Assembly: GCA_040902725.1 (NCBI GenBank)
Contig: JBBDWU010000016.1
Coordinates: 1 to 43,355 of the forward strand
DNA: 43,355 nt
From: JACVRU01 sp040902725
GTDB taxonomy: Bacteria; Actinomycetota; Thermoleophilia; Gaiellales; Gaiellaceae
Reading direction: 5' to 3'
Made by a program: the position numbers and the translations under genes. The notes under the pieces were generated by a model. That model had not been told where the DNA came from. It saw only the letters and a program-made list of their open reading frames with translations, and ran no database searches. Positions 6,450-14,387 of the stretch are shown in pieces. Within the stretch, counting starts at the first letter, position 1. Every line of letters begins with the position of its first letter.

Positions 6450-7562
6450 TTAGAGGCGCCGGGCGCCGACCCACTTGGCCAGATACCAGGAGTCGTTGAG
6501 GCTCGAGATCTTCACGACGTCACCGGAGTGCGGCGCGTGGATGAACTGGCCGCCGCCGATGTACAACCCGTTGTGTCCTAGCCCGTCGAAGAAGACGAGG
6601 TCGCCTGGCTGCAAGTTCTCCTTCGAGACCGGCGAGCCGTAGCCGTACTGCATGGCCGCGTTGTGCGGCAGCGAGACGCCGACCTGGGCGTAGACGTACA
6701 TGATGAAGCCGGAGCAATCGAAGCCGCCCGACGGCGAAGACCCGCCCCAGCGGTACGGGATGCCGAGGTACCGCATCGCGATGGCGACTACGCCCGTGTA
6801 GCGCGCCGGAACATTCGCGCCCGCCAGGGCCGCCTCCGCCGCGGCTGCCGCGGCCGCGTCGGGTGAGAACCGCGCGATCCGCTGCTGAGCCTGCCGGGTG
6901 AGCGCGAGTTGCCGGGCGCGCTCGGCCGCCTGGATCTTCTGGATCTCGTCCTTGATCGTCGCCAGCAGCGCCTGCCGCTCGCGGAGCTTCGCCTCGACCG
7001 CGCGCCGCTGGGCGGCCCGGTCGGCGACAACCTGCTCCTGCGCGGCGCGGGCCCTGGCCAGCTTCCCCTTCCGCACCTTCACCTGGTTGCGGAAGGACGT
7101 GATCTGGCGGAGCACCTCCGCGTCCTGGCTGGAGACGCGCTCCACGGCGTCGAGCCGGTTCAGCAGGTCCTCGAGGCTGGTCGCGCCGAGGACGATGTCG
7201 ATCGTCGAGCCCGCCTCGGCGGACGTGTAGAGGTCGACGAGCCGCTGCTCGAGGGTGCGCTGGGCGACGACGAGGCTCTTCTTCGCCACCGTCAGCCGGA
7301 CGCCGTTCGCCTTCTGCTCGGCGCGGATCCGGTCGAGCTCGATGTTCGCGCGGTTGAAGGCCTCCGCGGCCCTCGCCACCTCGGAGTCGATCTCGCGCAC
7401 CTGGGCGAGCACGGACTCCGCCTGGGCCTGCTTGGTCGCCAGGGGCGGCTCTGCGCTCGCGCCGGCAGCGAGGAGAAGACCGCTCGCCAAGGCAGCCGCG
7501 AAGACAGCGAGAAGAGGAAGGAACGCCCGTCGGCGCACCGGCGAAGTCGCGCGGTACGTCAC
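6450..7562 (-). CDS. Secreted NlpC/P60 peptidoglycan endopeptidase with coiled coil
   Basis: A 370-aa exported protein: signal peptide up to about residue 37 (ASA-EPP), a long coiled coil (about 42-230), an alanine-rich linker and a C-terminal NlpC/P60 domain. Catalytic residues are Cys283 (FDCSGF), His330 (DGLGHNG) and probably His342 (FIHAP). It should cleave stem-peptide bonds in peptidoglycan, as RipA, CwlO or PcsB-type hydrolases do at division or growth. Residues 104-138 closely match the coiled coil of the divergent gene at 7640. TAGGGT 9 nt before the GTG start could be a -10 box for a nearly leaderless mRNA. Confidence 0.93.
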   Translation of the reverse strand: MTYRATSPVRRRAFLPLLAVFAAALASGLLLAAGASAEPPLATKQAQAESVLAQVREIDSEVARAAEAFNRANIELDRIRAEQKANGVRLTVAKKSLVVAQRTLEQRLVDLYTSAEAGSTIDIVLGATSLEDLLNRLDAVERVSSQDAEVLRQITSFRNQVKVRKGKLARARAAQEQVVADRAAQRRAVEAKLRERQALLATIKDEIQKIQAAERARQLALTRQAQQRIARFSPDAAAAAAAEAALAGANVPARYTGVVAIAMRYLGIPYRWGGSSPSGGFDCSGFIMYVYAQVGVSLPHNAAMQYGYGSPVSKENLQPGDLVFFDGLGHNGLYIGGGQFIHAPHSGDVVKISSLNDSWYLAKWVGARRL

Positions 7563-7638
7563 AAGGTCGGCACCCTAGCAGGCCTTCCGGACGGCTGCAG
7601 CGAGACAAACAGACACAAAGCGCCCAGAAGGGACCCAT

Positions 7639-7654
7639 TTTGTACCCGCACAAA
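7639..7654. promoter_or_regulatory. Small inverted repeat in the divergent cell-wall promoter
   Basis: TTTGT and ACAAA, separated by 6 bp, lie in the gap between the NlpC/P60 and 3D-domain genes. A short run ACAAACAGACACAAAG lies just upstream. This is a possible operator for coordinated control of the two genes; the arms are only 5 bp. Confidence 0.25.
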
Positions 7655-8668
7655 GTCGAGGCTGTGTTACCGTCAAGGCTCGTGGGCCCCCGCTTCCGCC
7701 GCATCTGCGCAGCGGCCGTTATCGCCGTCGCAGGCGCGGCCGGGCTGCCGGCCTCGTCGCTCGGCGACGACCCGGACGACCTCCGCCAGACAGGCGCAGC
7801 TCTCGCCGCGCAGGAGCGCTCCGCGACGCTCGAGCTGTATGCGCTCGAGACCCGCCTGGCTCGCGCCCGCGCCGAGCTCGCGGCCCTCCAGGCCCGCGCC
7901 GCCGACGTCGCCCGCGAGCGCCGCAGCGTGAGCAAGCAGCTCGGCGCGGCCCGCGCCACGCTTGCCGCCTCCGAGCGCTTCCTCGGGCTGCGCCTGCGCA
8001 CGCTCTACGAGGAGGGTCAGACGGACCCGATCGCGATCATCTTCGGGGCCGAGTCCCTCCAGGAGGCGATCAACGACCTCGACAACCTCGAGTTCGCCGC
8101 CGAGCAGGACCGGGAGATCATCGAGCGCACGCTCCAGGGGAAGAAGCGGCTCGGCCGGCTCGGCCGCACGCTCGACCGGCGCCGTGCCGACCTCGCCCGG
8201 CTGACGCGTGAGGCGGAGTCGCGGGCCGCCTCGCTCGCGGACGCGTTGGCCGCGCGCCGCAGCTACCTGGCCGAGCTGAGGGCCGAGCGTGGCGCAAATG
8301 CCGCGCGCCTGGCCGAGGTGCAGGCGCAGGTGCAGACGGCCCGCGAGCAGACCGAGCGGCTGGCGGCGCCCACGACCGTCCCCGCGCCGGCCCCGGGCAA
8401 CGTCTCGGGACGCCGGATGACGGTCATCTCCACCGCCTACGCGCTACCCGGCTTCACGGCCACCGGAATCCCCGTCGGCTACGGCGTGGTGGCGGTCGAC
8501 CCGAGCGTGATCCCCCTCGGCACCCGGATGACCATCCCCGGCTACGGCGAGGGGATCGCGGCCGACACGGGCTCCGCCGTCAAGGGCGCGAAGATCGACG
8601 TGTGGCTCCCTACCAGGGCTAAGGCGCTGGCCTGGGGAGTCCGGACCGTCACGATCACCCTCCACTAG
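7640..8668 (+). CDS. Secreted coiled-coil protein with C-terminal 3D domain
   Basis: A 342-aa protein with a signal-peptide-like segment (about 15-42), a coiled coil (about 50-240) and a C-terminal 3D domain (about 260-342). The three aspartates that name the 3D family are visible: D287 in AVDPSVIPLGT, D309 in AADTGS and D320 in KIDVWL. 3D domains occur in lytic transglycosylase-like (MltA-type) and stationary-phase cell-wall hydrolases. The annotated TTG 7640 has AAGGGA at good spacing. GTG 7664 or GTG 7682 are alternatives that give a shorter N-region. It is divergent from the NlpC/P60 gene, with a clearly related coiled coil. Confidence 0.87.
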   Translation: MYPHKVEAVLPSRLVGPRFRRICAAAVIAVAGAAGLPASSLGDDPDDLRQTGAALAAQERSATLELYALETRLARARAELAALQARAADVARERRSVSKQLGAARATLAASERFLGLRLRTLYEEGQTDPIAIIFGAESLQEAINDLDNLEFAAEQDREIIERTLQGKKRLGRLGRTLDRRRADLARLTREAESRAASLADALAARRSYLAELRAERGANAARLAEVQAQVQTAREQTERLAAPTTVPAPAPGNVSGRRMTVISTAYALPGFTATGIPVGYGVVAVDPSVIPLGTRMTIPGYGEGIAADTGSAVKGAKIDVWLPTRAKALAWGVRTVTITLH

Positions 8669-8693
8669 ACTTCTCGGCGTCAGGAGACGCCCA

Positions 8694-9377
8694 GTGAGCC
8701 AGATCGAAACACCGGTTGAACCGCGCACGGCGGACACCTTGCGTGTCCTCCTCGTCGACGACCACGACCTCTTCCGCACGGGCCTGCGCAACCTGCTCGA
8801 GGAACAGGGCGTCAACGTCGTCGCCGAGGCCGGCACGGGCCTGGAGGCGATCCAGTGTGTGCGCGAGCATGCGCCCGATGTCGTCGTCATGGACCTCAAC
8901 ATGCCGGGGATGACCGGCGTCGAGGCCACGCGCCACATCGCCTCCGTCTCGCCGCTGACCCGGGTGCTCGTCCTCACCATCTCCGACCAGGACGGCGACG
9001 TGATGGACGCGATCATGGCCGGCGCCTGCGGCTACTTGCTCAAGGACGCGTCGATCCAGGAGCTCATGCGCGGGATCGAGGCGGCGGCAGTCGGCGAGGC
9101 GCTGATCTCGCCCCACATCGCGGCGAAGGTGCTTCAGCGGCTCCGGGCGGCGAGCACCGAGCCGGACCTAGAGCGGACGATCCGCGCCGAGCTCTCCGAC
9201 CGCGAGCTCCAGGTGCTGAAGCTGATCGCCAACGGCAAGGACAACAACCAGATCGCCGCCGAGCTCCACATCAGTCCGAAAACGGTCAAGAACCACATCT
9301 CGAACATCCTGATGAAGCTCCAGATCGGCAACCGGATCCAGGCCGCGGTCTACGCCGTCAAGAGCGGCCTCGTCTAG
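8694..9377 (+). CDS. NarL/FixJ-type response regulator
   Basis: A 227-aa two-component regulator. The receiver domain (about 16-135) has the acidic pair in VLLVDDHD and phospho-acceptor Asp67 (VVVMDLNMPGMTG), and a later lysine in YLLKDAS. The LuxR-type HTH (about 165-227) reads LSDRELQVLKLIANGKDNNQ, then ISPKTVKNHISN. GTG start follows AGGAG. No histidine kinase is adjacent, so it is an orphan here and its signal is unknown. The unusual N-terminal 15 residues precede the receiver fold. Confidence 0.94.
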   Translation: MSQIETPVEPRTADTLRVLLVDDHDLFRTGLRNLLEEQGVNVVAEAGTGLEAIQCVREHAPDVVVMDLNMPGMTGVEATRHIASVSPLTRVLVLTISDQDGDVMDAIMAGACGYLLKDASIQELMRGIEAAAVGEALISPHIAAKVLQRLRAASTEPDLERTIRAELSDRELQVLKLIANGKDNNQIAAELHISPKTVKNHISNILMKLQIGNRIQAAVYAVKSGLV

Positions 9378-9380
9378 GTC

Positions 9381-9683
9381 CTAGGCGGTTGCGGTGCGGA
9401 GCTCGCGGGCGCGCAGGCGCAGCGAGTCGAGGAGCGTGCGGAGATGGCTGAGGTCGCCCTTCGAGGCGGACATCCGCCGCGCCAGGACGAGCAGCTCGTC
9501 GGCGTCGCCGTTGCCGGCCATCGCCGCCATCTGCCGCTCGATCCGCCACTGCTCGGCCTCGAGCGCCATCGCCGCGGCATAGCCCGCCGTCAGCGTGTCT
9601 TCGACGCGTGCGAGACCGGCGTCGCCGGGCGCGAGCGCGAGCAGGGAACGAATGTCGTCGAGAATCGGTGAGTCGTCGAGCAC
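9381..9683 (-). CDS. Small helical protein of unknown function, 100 aa
   Basis: The likely start is GTG 9683, which has GGGAGG 4 nt upstream; an in-frame GTG 9695 lacks this. The product is almost wholly helical and charged. It begins MLDDSPILDDIRSLLALAPG, contains AMALEAEQWRIERQMAAMAG and ends LRLRARELRTATA. No signal peptide, membrane segment or known motif. It is convergent with the response regulator (3 bp apart) and divergent from the carboxypeptidase gene. GATAAT at 9712-9707 on this strand is a good -10 candidate. Confidence 0.65.
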   Translation of the reverse strand: MLDDSPILDDIRSLLALAPGDAGLARVEDTLTAGYAAAMALEAEQWRIERQMAAMAGNGDADELLVLARRMSASKGDLSHLRTLLDSLRLRARELRTATA

Positions 9684-9701
9684 AGCGCCTCCCACGGCGT
9701 C

Positions 9702-9717
9702 ACTCGATTATCCGAGT
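9702..9717. promoter_or_regulatory. Inverted repeat in a divergent promoter region
   Basis: ACTCG and CGAGT, 6 bp apart, flank the minus-strand GATAAT. Candidate -35 hexamers for both directions overlap at 9727-9733 (TTTCCA on plus, TTGGAA on minus), and TATCTT (9750-9755) could be the plus-strand -10. A regulator bound here could affect both divergent genes; the arms are short. Confidence 0.3.
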
Positions 9718-9777
9718 CTGGCCCGCTTTCCAACATGGGCCGAGGGGACTATCTTTCGGCGCTCCGGGACTCATGGT

Positions 9778-10992
9778 TTGAAGCCGTACCGCCTACCCCT
9801 CTCCGTCGTCGCCGCCTGCTCGCTTGCGGGACCGCTCGCCGCGCCCGCGGCCGAGGCGCCCCTCGAGACGCGGCTGGAGCGCGCCCTCGCGGTGCCCCAA
9901 ATCGACCGGACGCGCACGGCGGCGGTCGCGATCGACCTCCGCAGCGGCGAGCTCGTCTACGCGCGCAACCCCGGCCGTCCGCTTGCGCCGGCCTCCACGG
10001 CCAAGCTCGCCGTCAGCTACGCGGGCCTCGTGCGCCTCGGCCCCGAGTACCGGATCGAAACGCAGCTGCTCGGCGAGGGCTTCCGCGACGCCACGCGGTG
10101 GCAGGGCGACCTCGTGCTCAAGGGCTACGGCGATCCCACGCTCAGCAAGTGGGACCTGAAGGCGCTCGCGCGCCGCGTGCGCGCTCAGGGAATCCGCCGC
10201 GTGACGGGCGCGGTCGTGGCGGACGAGTCCTACTTCGACGCGCGCCGCGTGGCGCCGGGGTGGAAGAGCTCGTACTACATCGAGGAGTCCCCGCCGCTCT
10301 CGGCGCTCGTCGTCGACCGCGCGCGCTTCCGCGGGCGCACCTCGACGCGGCCGGCCCTGAGGGCGGCGGAGCGGCTGCACGCGGAGCTGAGGGCGGTCGG
10401 CGTGCGCGTCGCACGCCGCGCGCGGCTGGGCAGGGCCTCCGACCTCGCGGAGCCGCTCGCGCGCACGCTCTCGCCCCCGCTCGCGGTCGTCCTCAAGGCG
10501 CTCAACCGCGACAGCGACAACTTCGCAGCCGAGCTGCTGCTCAAACACCTGGGCGCGTACGAGCGCGGCAAGGGGACGAGCACTGCCGGTGCCGCGGTCG
10601 TGCTGGACGTGCTCCGCGAGGCGGCCATCCCGATCGCCGGCGTGCGGATCGCGGACGGCTCGGGGCTATCGCTCTACGACCGGCTGACGGCGCAGACCCT
10701 GGCGGGAATCCTGGTCGCGAGCTGGGACGACCCGGACCTGCGCGGCGTGATGCTCGCTTCGCTCGCCGTCTCGGGCCGCAGCGGGACGCTCGAGCCGCGG
10801 CTGCGCGGGCCCGCCGTGGCCGGCAGGGTGTTCGCGAAGACCGGGACGACGGCGCTGTCGTCAGCGCTGGCGGGCTACGTGAGCAGCCGTTACGTCTTCG
10901 CCGTGCTCCACAACGGCTCGCCGGTCGCGTGGCAGTGGGCGCGCGTCGCCCAGGACAACTTCGTGAAGGTCCTGGCTACTTCAGCAGGCTGA
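9778..10992 (+). CDS. dacB: D-alanyl-D-alanine carboxypeptidase, PBP4 / peptidase S13
   Basis: From TTG 9778 the protein has 404 aa and begins with an export signal (MKPYRLPLSVVAACSLAGPL...). All three penicillin-binding motifs are present: S73-T-A-K76 (PASTAK), S246-D-N248 (DSDNFAAELL) and K354-T-G356 (FAKTGTT). Peptidase S13 enzymes trim or cleave peptidoglycan stem peptides outside the membrane. It is at the short end for PBP4, so the large insert domain of E. coli PBP4 appears reduced. The TTG start is chosen because the signal peptide begins there; upstream in-frame sequence is low-complexity. The 3' end overlaps ligA by 17 bp. Confidence 0.9.
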   Translation: MKPYRLPLSVVAACSLAGPLAAPAAEAPLETRLERALAVPQIDRTRTAAVAIDLRSGELVYARNPGRPLAPASTAKLAVSYAGLVRLGPEYRIETQLLGEGFRDATRWQGDLVLKGYGDPTLSKWDLKALARRVRAQGIRRVTGAVVADESYFDARRVAPGWKSSYYIEESPPLSALVVDRARFRGRTSTRPALRAAERLHAELRAVGVRVARRARLGRASDLAEPLARTLSPPLAVVLKALNRDSDNFAAELLLKHLGAYERGKGTSTAGAAVVLDVLREAAIPIAGVRIADGSGLSLYDRLTAQTLAGILVASWDDPDLRGVMLASLAVSGRSGTLEPRLRGPAVAGRVFAKTGTTALSSALAGYVSSRYVFAVLHNGSPVAWQWARVAQDNFVKVLATSAG

Positions 10993-12988
10993 CGAGGTCG
11001 TCCTCGGAGAGGACGGGGACGCCCGCCCGGCGCGCCTTCTCGAGCTTCGAGCCGGGGTTCTCGCCGGCGATCACGCCCGTCGTCTTCTTCGAGACGTTGT
11101 CGCTCACCTTGGCGCCGCGCTCCTGGAGCGCCTGCGCCGCCTGCTCCCGGGAGAAACGCTCGAGCGTGCCGGTGATGACGTAGGTGCTGCCGGTCAGCGG
11201 CCCCTCGACCGGGCTGTCATCCTCCGCCAGCTCGAGCCGCAGACCGAGCTCCCGCAGCTCCTTGACGAGCCGCCGGTTCTCCTCGTCGCCGAACCACTCG
11301 ACGATCAGCTCGGCGCGATCGGGGCCGATCCCTTCGACCTCTTCGAGCTGCTCCTGGGTCGCGTCCATCAGCCGGTCGGCGGTGACGAAGTGGAGCGCGA
11401 GGTTGCGCGCCATCACCCAGCCGACCTTCGGGATGTTGAGGCCGAAGACGACGCGATGGAAAGGCCTGTCCTTCGAGCGCTCGATCGACTCGATCGCGTT
11501 GCGCGCCGAGATCTCGGCGTAGCCGTCCAGCTCCATGAGCTGCTCCGCGGTGAGCCGGTAGAGGCCCGGTAGCGAGCGGACGAGTCCCTCGCTCCAGAGC
11601 CGGCGCACGAACTGCTCGCCGACGCCCTCGATGTCCATCGCCGCCTGCACCCAGTGGATCAGAGTCTCGAGCCCGCGCGAGGGGCAGGCCCGGTTGGGGC
11701 AGCGGTGCATCACCTCCCCCTCGGGCTTGACGATCTCGGCGTCGCAGAGTGGACAGCGGGCCGGCATCCGGAACCGCTTCGTCCCGCGCGGGTGCGGCAG
11801 GACGGGGCCGACGACCTGCGGGATGACGTCGCCCGCACGCTGCACGATCACGACGTCGCGCTCGCGGATGTCCTTGCGGTTGATGTCCTCCTCGTTGTGG
11901 AGCGTCGCGGTCGAGACGGTCACGCCCCCCACCTCCACCGGCTCGAGCTCGGCCCACGGGTTGAGCGCGCCGGTGCGGCCGACGCGGATGTGGATCCGCT
12001 TCAGCTTCGTGGTCGCCGTCATCGGCGCCCACTTGAACGCGCGCGCGAAGCGCGGCCGGTTGTGGAGCGCGCCGAGGCGCCGCTGCTGGTCGAGCGAGTC
12101 GACCTTGATCACGATCCCGTCGATCTCGTAGTCGAGCTCCTGCCGCCGGCTCTCCCACTCACGGCACACGCGGGCGACCGCCTCGATCGACTCGTGGCGC
12201 TCGGTGAACGGATTCGTCCGGAAGCCGTGCTCCCGCAGCCACTGGATCGCCTCGAACTGGCTCGCGAACTCGACGCCCTCGGACGCGCCGAAGCCGTAGA
12301 CCCAGATCGAGAGGTCGCGCTCGGCCGTGATCTGCGGGTTGAGCTGGCGCAGCGAGCCGGCGGCCGCGTTGCGCGGGTTCGGGGCCGTCTTCTTCTCCTC
12401 CGCGGCCAGCCGCTCGTTGAGGCGGCGGAACGAGTCGAAGGGCATGTAGACCTCGCCGCGCACCTCGAGCACGGCCGGGGGCCGCTCGCCGTCCGCGGTT
12501 CGCAGGTGGAGCGGGATCGCCTCGATCGTCTTGAGGTTCGGCGTCACCTCCTCGCCCTGCTCGCCGTCCCCGCGCGTCTCGCCGCGGGCGAAGACGCCGT
12601 GCTCGTAGACGAGGTTGACCGCGGAGCCGTCGATCTTCGGCTCGGTCACGAAGGCGACGGGCTCGTCGGAGTCGAGGCGCTTGCGGACGTCATCCGCCCA
12701 CTTCGCGAGCTCCGCTTCGGTGGTGACCTTGTCGAGCGAGCCCATCGGCGTCAGGTGCCGCGCCTTCTGGAACTTGTCGGAGGGAGTCGCGCCCACGCGG
12801 ACGGTCGGCGAGTTCGCGTCGCGCAGCTCCTCATGCTCCGCCTCGAGCCTGAGCAGCTCGTCGAAGAGCCGGTCGTACTCGGCGTCCGAGATCTCCGGGT
12901 CGTCGAGGACGTGGTAGCGGTAGAGGTGGAGGTCGAGCTGCTCGCGCAGCTCGGCGGCGCGCTTGCGCTCCTTAGCCGAGGGCGGCAA
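10976..12988 (-). CDS. ligA: NAD-dependent DNA ligase LigA
   Basis: A 670-aa LigA of normal length. It has the N-terminal NMN-binding Ia domain (YRYHVLDDPEISDAEYD), adenylation lysine K118 in TEPKIDG, OB fold, a four-cysteine zinc finger (CPLC...CPNRACPSRG), helix-hairpin-helix repeats (MDIEGVGEQF, LEEVEGIGPDRAE) and a C-terminal BRCT domain ending SEDDLVSLLK. It seals nicks in replication and repair. I place the start at TTG 12988, 4 nt after GGAGGAG and overlapping the 3' end of the HAD gene by 17 bp; the same frame stays open further upstream but there it lies inside the HAD gene. Confidence 0.96.
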   Translation of the reverse strand: MPPSAKERKRAAELREQLDLHLYRYHVLDDPEISDAEYDRLFDELLRLEAEHEELRDANSPTVRVGATPSDKFQKARHLTPMGSLDKVTTEAELAKWADDVRKRLDSDEPVAFVTEPKIDGSAVNLVYEHGVFARGETRGDGEQGEEVTPNLKTIEAIPLHLRTADGERPPAVLEVRGEVYMPFDSFRRLNERLAAEEKKTAPNPRNAAAGSLRQLNPQITAERDLSIWVYGFGASEGVEFASQFEAIQWLREHGFRTNPFTERHESIEAVARVCREWESRRQELDYEIDGIVIKVDSLDQQRRLGALHNRPRFARAFKWAPMTATTKLKRIHIRVGRTGALNPWAELEPVEVGGVTVSTATLHNEEDINRKDIRERDVVIVQRAGDVIPQVVGPVLPHPRGTKRFRMPARCPLCDAEIVKPEGEVMHRCPNRACPSRGLETLIHWVQAAMDIEGVGEQFVRRLWSEGLVRSLPGLYRLTAEQLMELDGYAEISARNAIESIERSKDRPFHRVVFGLNIPKVGWVMARNLALHFVTADRLMDATQEQLEEVEGIGPDRAELIVEWFGDEENRRLVKELRELGLRLELAEDDSPVEGPLTGSTYVITGTLERFSREQAAQALQERGAKVSDNVSKKTTGVIAGENPGSKLEKARRAGVPVLSEDDLVSLLK

Positions 12989-13613
12989 GCAGCTCCTCCG
13001 CGCTGTGCACGATTGCGTCCGGCTCCTCGGCGGCCAGACGCTCCTCCCCGTGGATGCCGCCCCAGGTGACCGCCACGGCGTGCACCCCCGCCGCCTTCGC
13101 GGCCTGCACGTCGAAGGGCGAGTCGCCGACGTACGCGGACTTGGCGGGATCGGCCCCGAGGCGCTCGAGCGCGAGCAGGATCGGGTCGGGGTGCGGCTTG
13201 TGTCGCTCGGTGTCGTCCGCGCCGACGACCACTTCGAAGTACTGCTCGAGCTCGGGGATGACCTCGAACGCGAGCCGGACGGTGACGATCCGCTTGGCGG
13301 TGACGATGCCCAACCGGGCGCCGCGGCGCTTGAGCTCCGGCAGCACGCCGAGGATCCCGTCGCAGGCCTGGAGCTCGGAGTGGAGCGGCTCGTTGTGCTC
13401 GCGGTAGACGCGGACGAGCTCGTCGACGCGGGCCTCGTCGAGCACGCGCATCTGCTCGATGAGGCCCGGCCCGCCGACCGCCGAGAGCAGCTCCTCGTCC
13501 GGAATCCGCCGCTCGAGCACCGTTTCGGCGGCGTGCCGCATCGACGCGAGGATGATCGCACCCGAGTCGATCAGGGTGCCGTCGAGGTCGAAGAGAACGT
13601 TCCGAAAGCGCAC
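12972..13613 (-). CDS. HAD-family hydrolase, phosphoglycolate phosphatase-like
   Basis: A 213-aa HAD phosphatase. Motif I is FDLDGTL with Asp9 and Asp11. A C1 cap helical domain follows, then a motif II-like VTAKR, lysine in RHKPHPDPIL and motif IV VGDSPFDVQAA. Family members dephosphorylate phosphoglycolate, pyrophosphate or other small phosphates (Gph/PpaX group); the exact substrate is not determined. Its end is translationally overlapped with ligA, so the two probably form an operon. Confidence 0.9.
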   Translation of the reverse strand: MRFRNVLFDLDGTLIDSGAIILASMRHAAETVLERRIPDEELLSAVGGPGLIEQMRVLDEARVDELVRVYREHNEPLHSELQACDGILGVLPELKRRGARLGIVTAKRIVTVRLAFEVIPELEQYFEVVVGADDTERHKPHPDPILLALERLGADPAKSAYVGDSPFDVQAAKAAGVHAVAVTWGGIHGEERLAAEEPDAIVHSAEELLAALG

Positions 13614-13636
13614 GGGTTGATGCTAGCCTCGCCCGC

Positions 13637-13951
13637 GTGGAGGACGAGCAGCCGGCTCCCGAGTTCCAGGTCGTCGTCCCCCCGGAGCACAAGGCCGGCG
13701 TCTACTCGAACTTCCTCGGCGTCTGGCACTCGCCCTACGAGTTCACGCTCGACTTCTGCGTCACGCAGCCGCCGGAGCCCTCGGAGGAGCATCCGGACCG
13801 GCCGGTGATGCCGTGCGAGGTGGTCTCGCGGATCAAGATCCCGGTGACGCTGATCTTCGACGTCGTCCGCGCGCTGAACGAGAACATGACTCGCTACGAG
13901 GACGCTTTCGGCGAGATCCAGCGGCCCGGCGTCGAGGAAGACGCCGACTAG
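13637..13951 (+). CDS. DUF3467 family protein
   Basis: A 104-aa protein with the DUF3467 pattern: YSNFLGVWHSPYEFTLDFC, then a segment ending RIKIPVTLIFDVVRALNENM. Function of the family is unknown; it is small, soluble and widely distributed. The GTG start is divergent from the HAD gene. Its stop codon TAG (13949-13951) lies inside the left copy of the 8-bp direct repeat of the adjacent insertion. Before insertion the gene would have run convergently into truA with shared stop bases. Confidence 0.85.
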   Translation: MEDEQPAPEFQVVVPPEHKAGVYSNFLGVWHSPYEFTLDFCVTQPPEPSEEHPDRPVMPCEVVSRIKIPVTLIFDVVRALNENMTRYEDAFGEIQRPGVEEDAD

Positions 13952-13955
13952 TAGG
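13948..13955. repeat. Left target-site duplication, CTAGTAGG
   Basis: CTAGTAGG directly precedes the left terminal inverted repeat and recurs at 16374-16381 beyond the right one. The two flanking genes each use the TAG/CTA in this octamer as their stop codon. This fits duplication of one ancestral site. Confidence 0.75.
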
Positions 13956-13967
13956 GATTGGCGAAAT
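13956..13967 (+). repeat. Left terminal inverted repeat of the transposon
   Basis: GATTGGCGAAAT is identical over 12 bases to the complement of 16358-16369. It begins directly after the 8-bp direct repeat and ends 18 bp before the toxin stop codon. Confidence 0.8.
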
Positions 13968-13985
13968 GGCTGGTTGAGAAGCGCG

Positions 13986-14387
13986 TCAGATCTTGATGAT
14001 GCGACGGCCCCGGAGGTTGTACCTGTACCGGGAGCCAGGCGGCTGTGTCGCCATTCGATTTGCCCACTTGTGCGTGACCTCACGTTTGTATTCCTCGCGG
14101 GTTCGGCCGCCGTGGTTGCCCTGACTGTCGATTACGGCAAGCGTGCTCTGTCGCTTCAGGATCGCGGCACGATGGACGAGGGGCATCTTGTTGTCGAAGG
14201 TCACGAGGACCGATGGGATGCCGCTCCGGGCGATGATGTACAGCCAAAGTGGGTCTTTGACTCGTCTTCCCGCCGTTCCCCACTCGTGGGCCGAAGTGGC
14301 GTCTCTGTAACCGCGCGCTCTAAGCTCTGGCGCGATCCTCCAACTCAGATCTTCGTCAATGATCAGCCGGAGTGGCTGATCAGCCAA
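13986..14387 (-). CDS. PIN-like toxin, DUF5615/Mut7-C type
   Basis: A 133-aa protein with the PIN-like acidic signature: D11-E12-D13 in LIIDEDLSWRIAPELRARGY, D45 in KDPLWLYIIARS and D65 in VLVTFDNKM. That pattern fits DUF5615-type toxins of the VapC-like nuclease superfamily, which pair with DUF433 antitoxins. The C-terminus is basic (RYNLRGRRIIKI), which suits RNA binding. TTG start overlaps the antitoxin stop by 8 bp, so the pair is translationally coupled with antitoxin first. RNase activity is inferred from the family. Confidence 0.82.
   Translation of the reverse strand: MADQPLRLIIDEDLSWRIAPELRARGYRDATSAHEWGTAGRRVKDPLWLYIIARSGIPSVLVTFDNKMPLVHRAAILKRQSTLAVIDSQGNHGGRTREEYKREVTHKWANRMATQPPGSRYRYNLRGRRIIKI

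Noticed and set aside
7563..7639. A c-di-AMP (ydaO-type) riboswitch before the NlpC/P60 gene
   Set aside because: That riboswitch often precedes such genes in actinobacteria, but the divergent gap is only about 80-120 bp, too short for the ~150-nt fold, and its conserved motifs are not seen.
12989..13561. N-terminal extension of LigA in the same open frame
   Set aside because: The region lies inside the clearly coding HAD gene, while TTG 12988 has a strong ribosome binding site and gives the normal LigA length.
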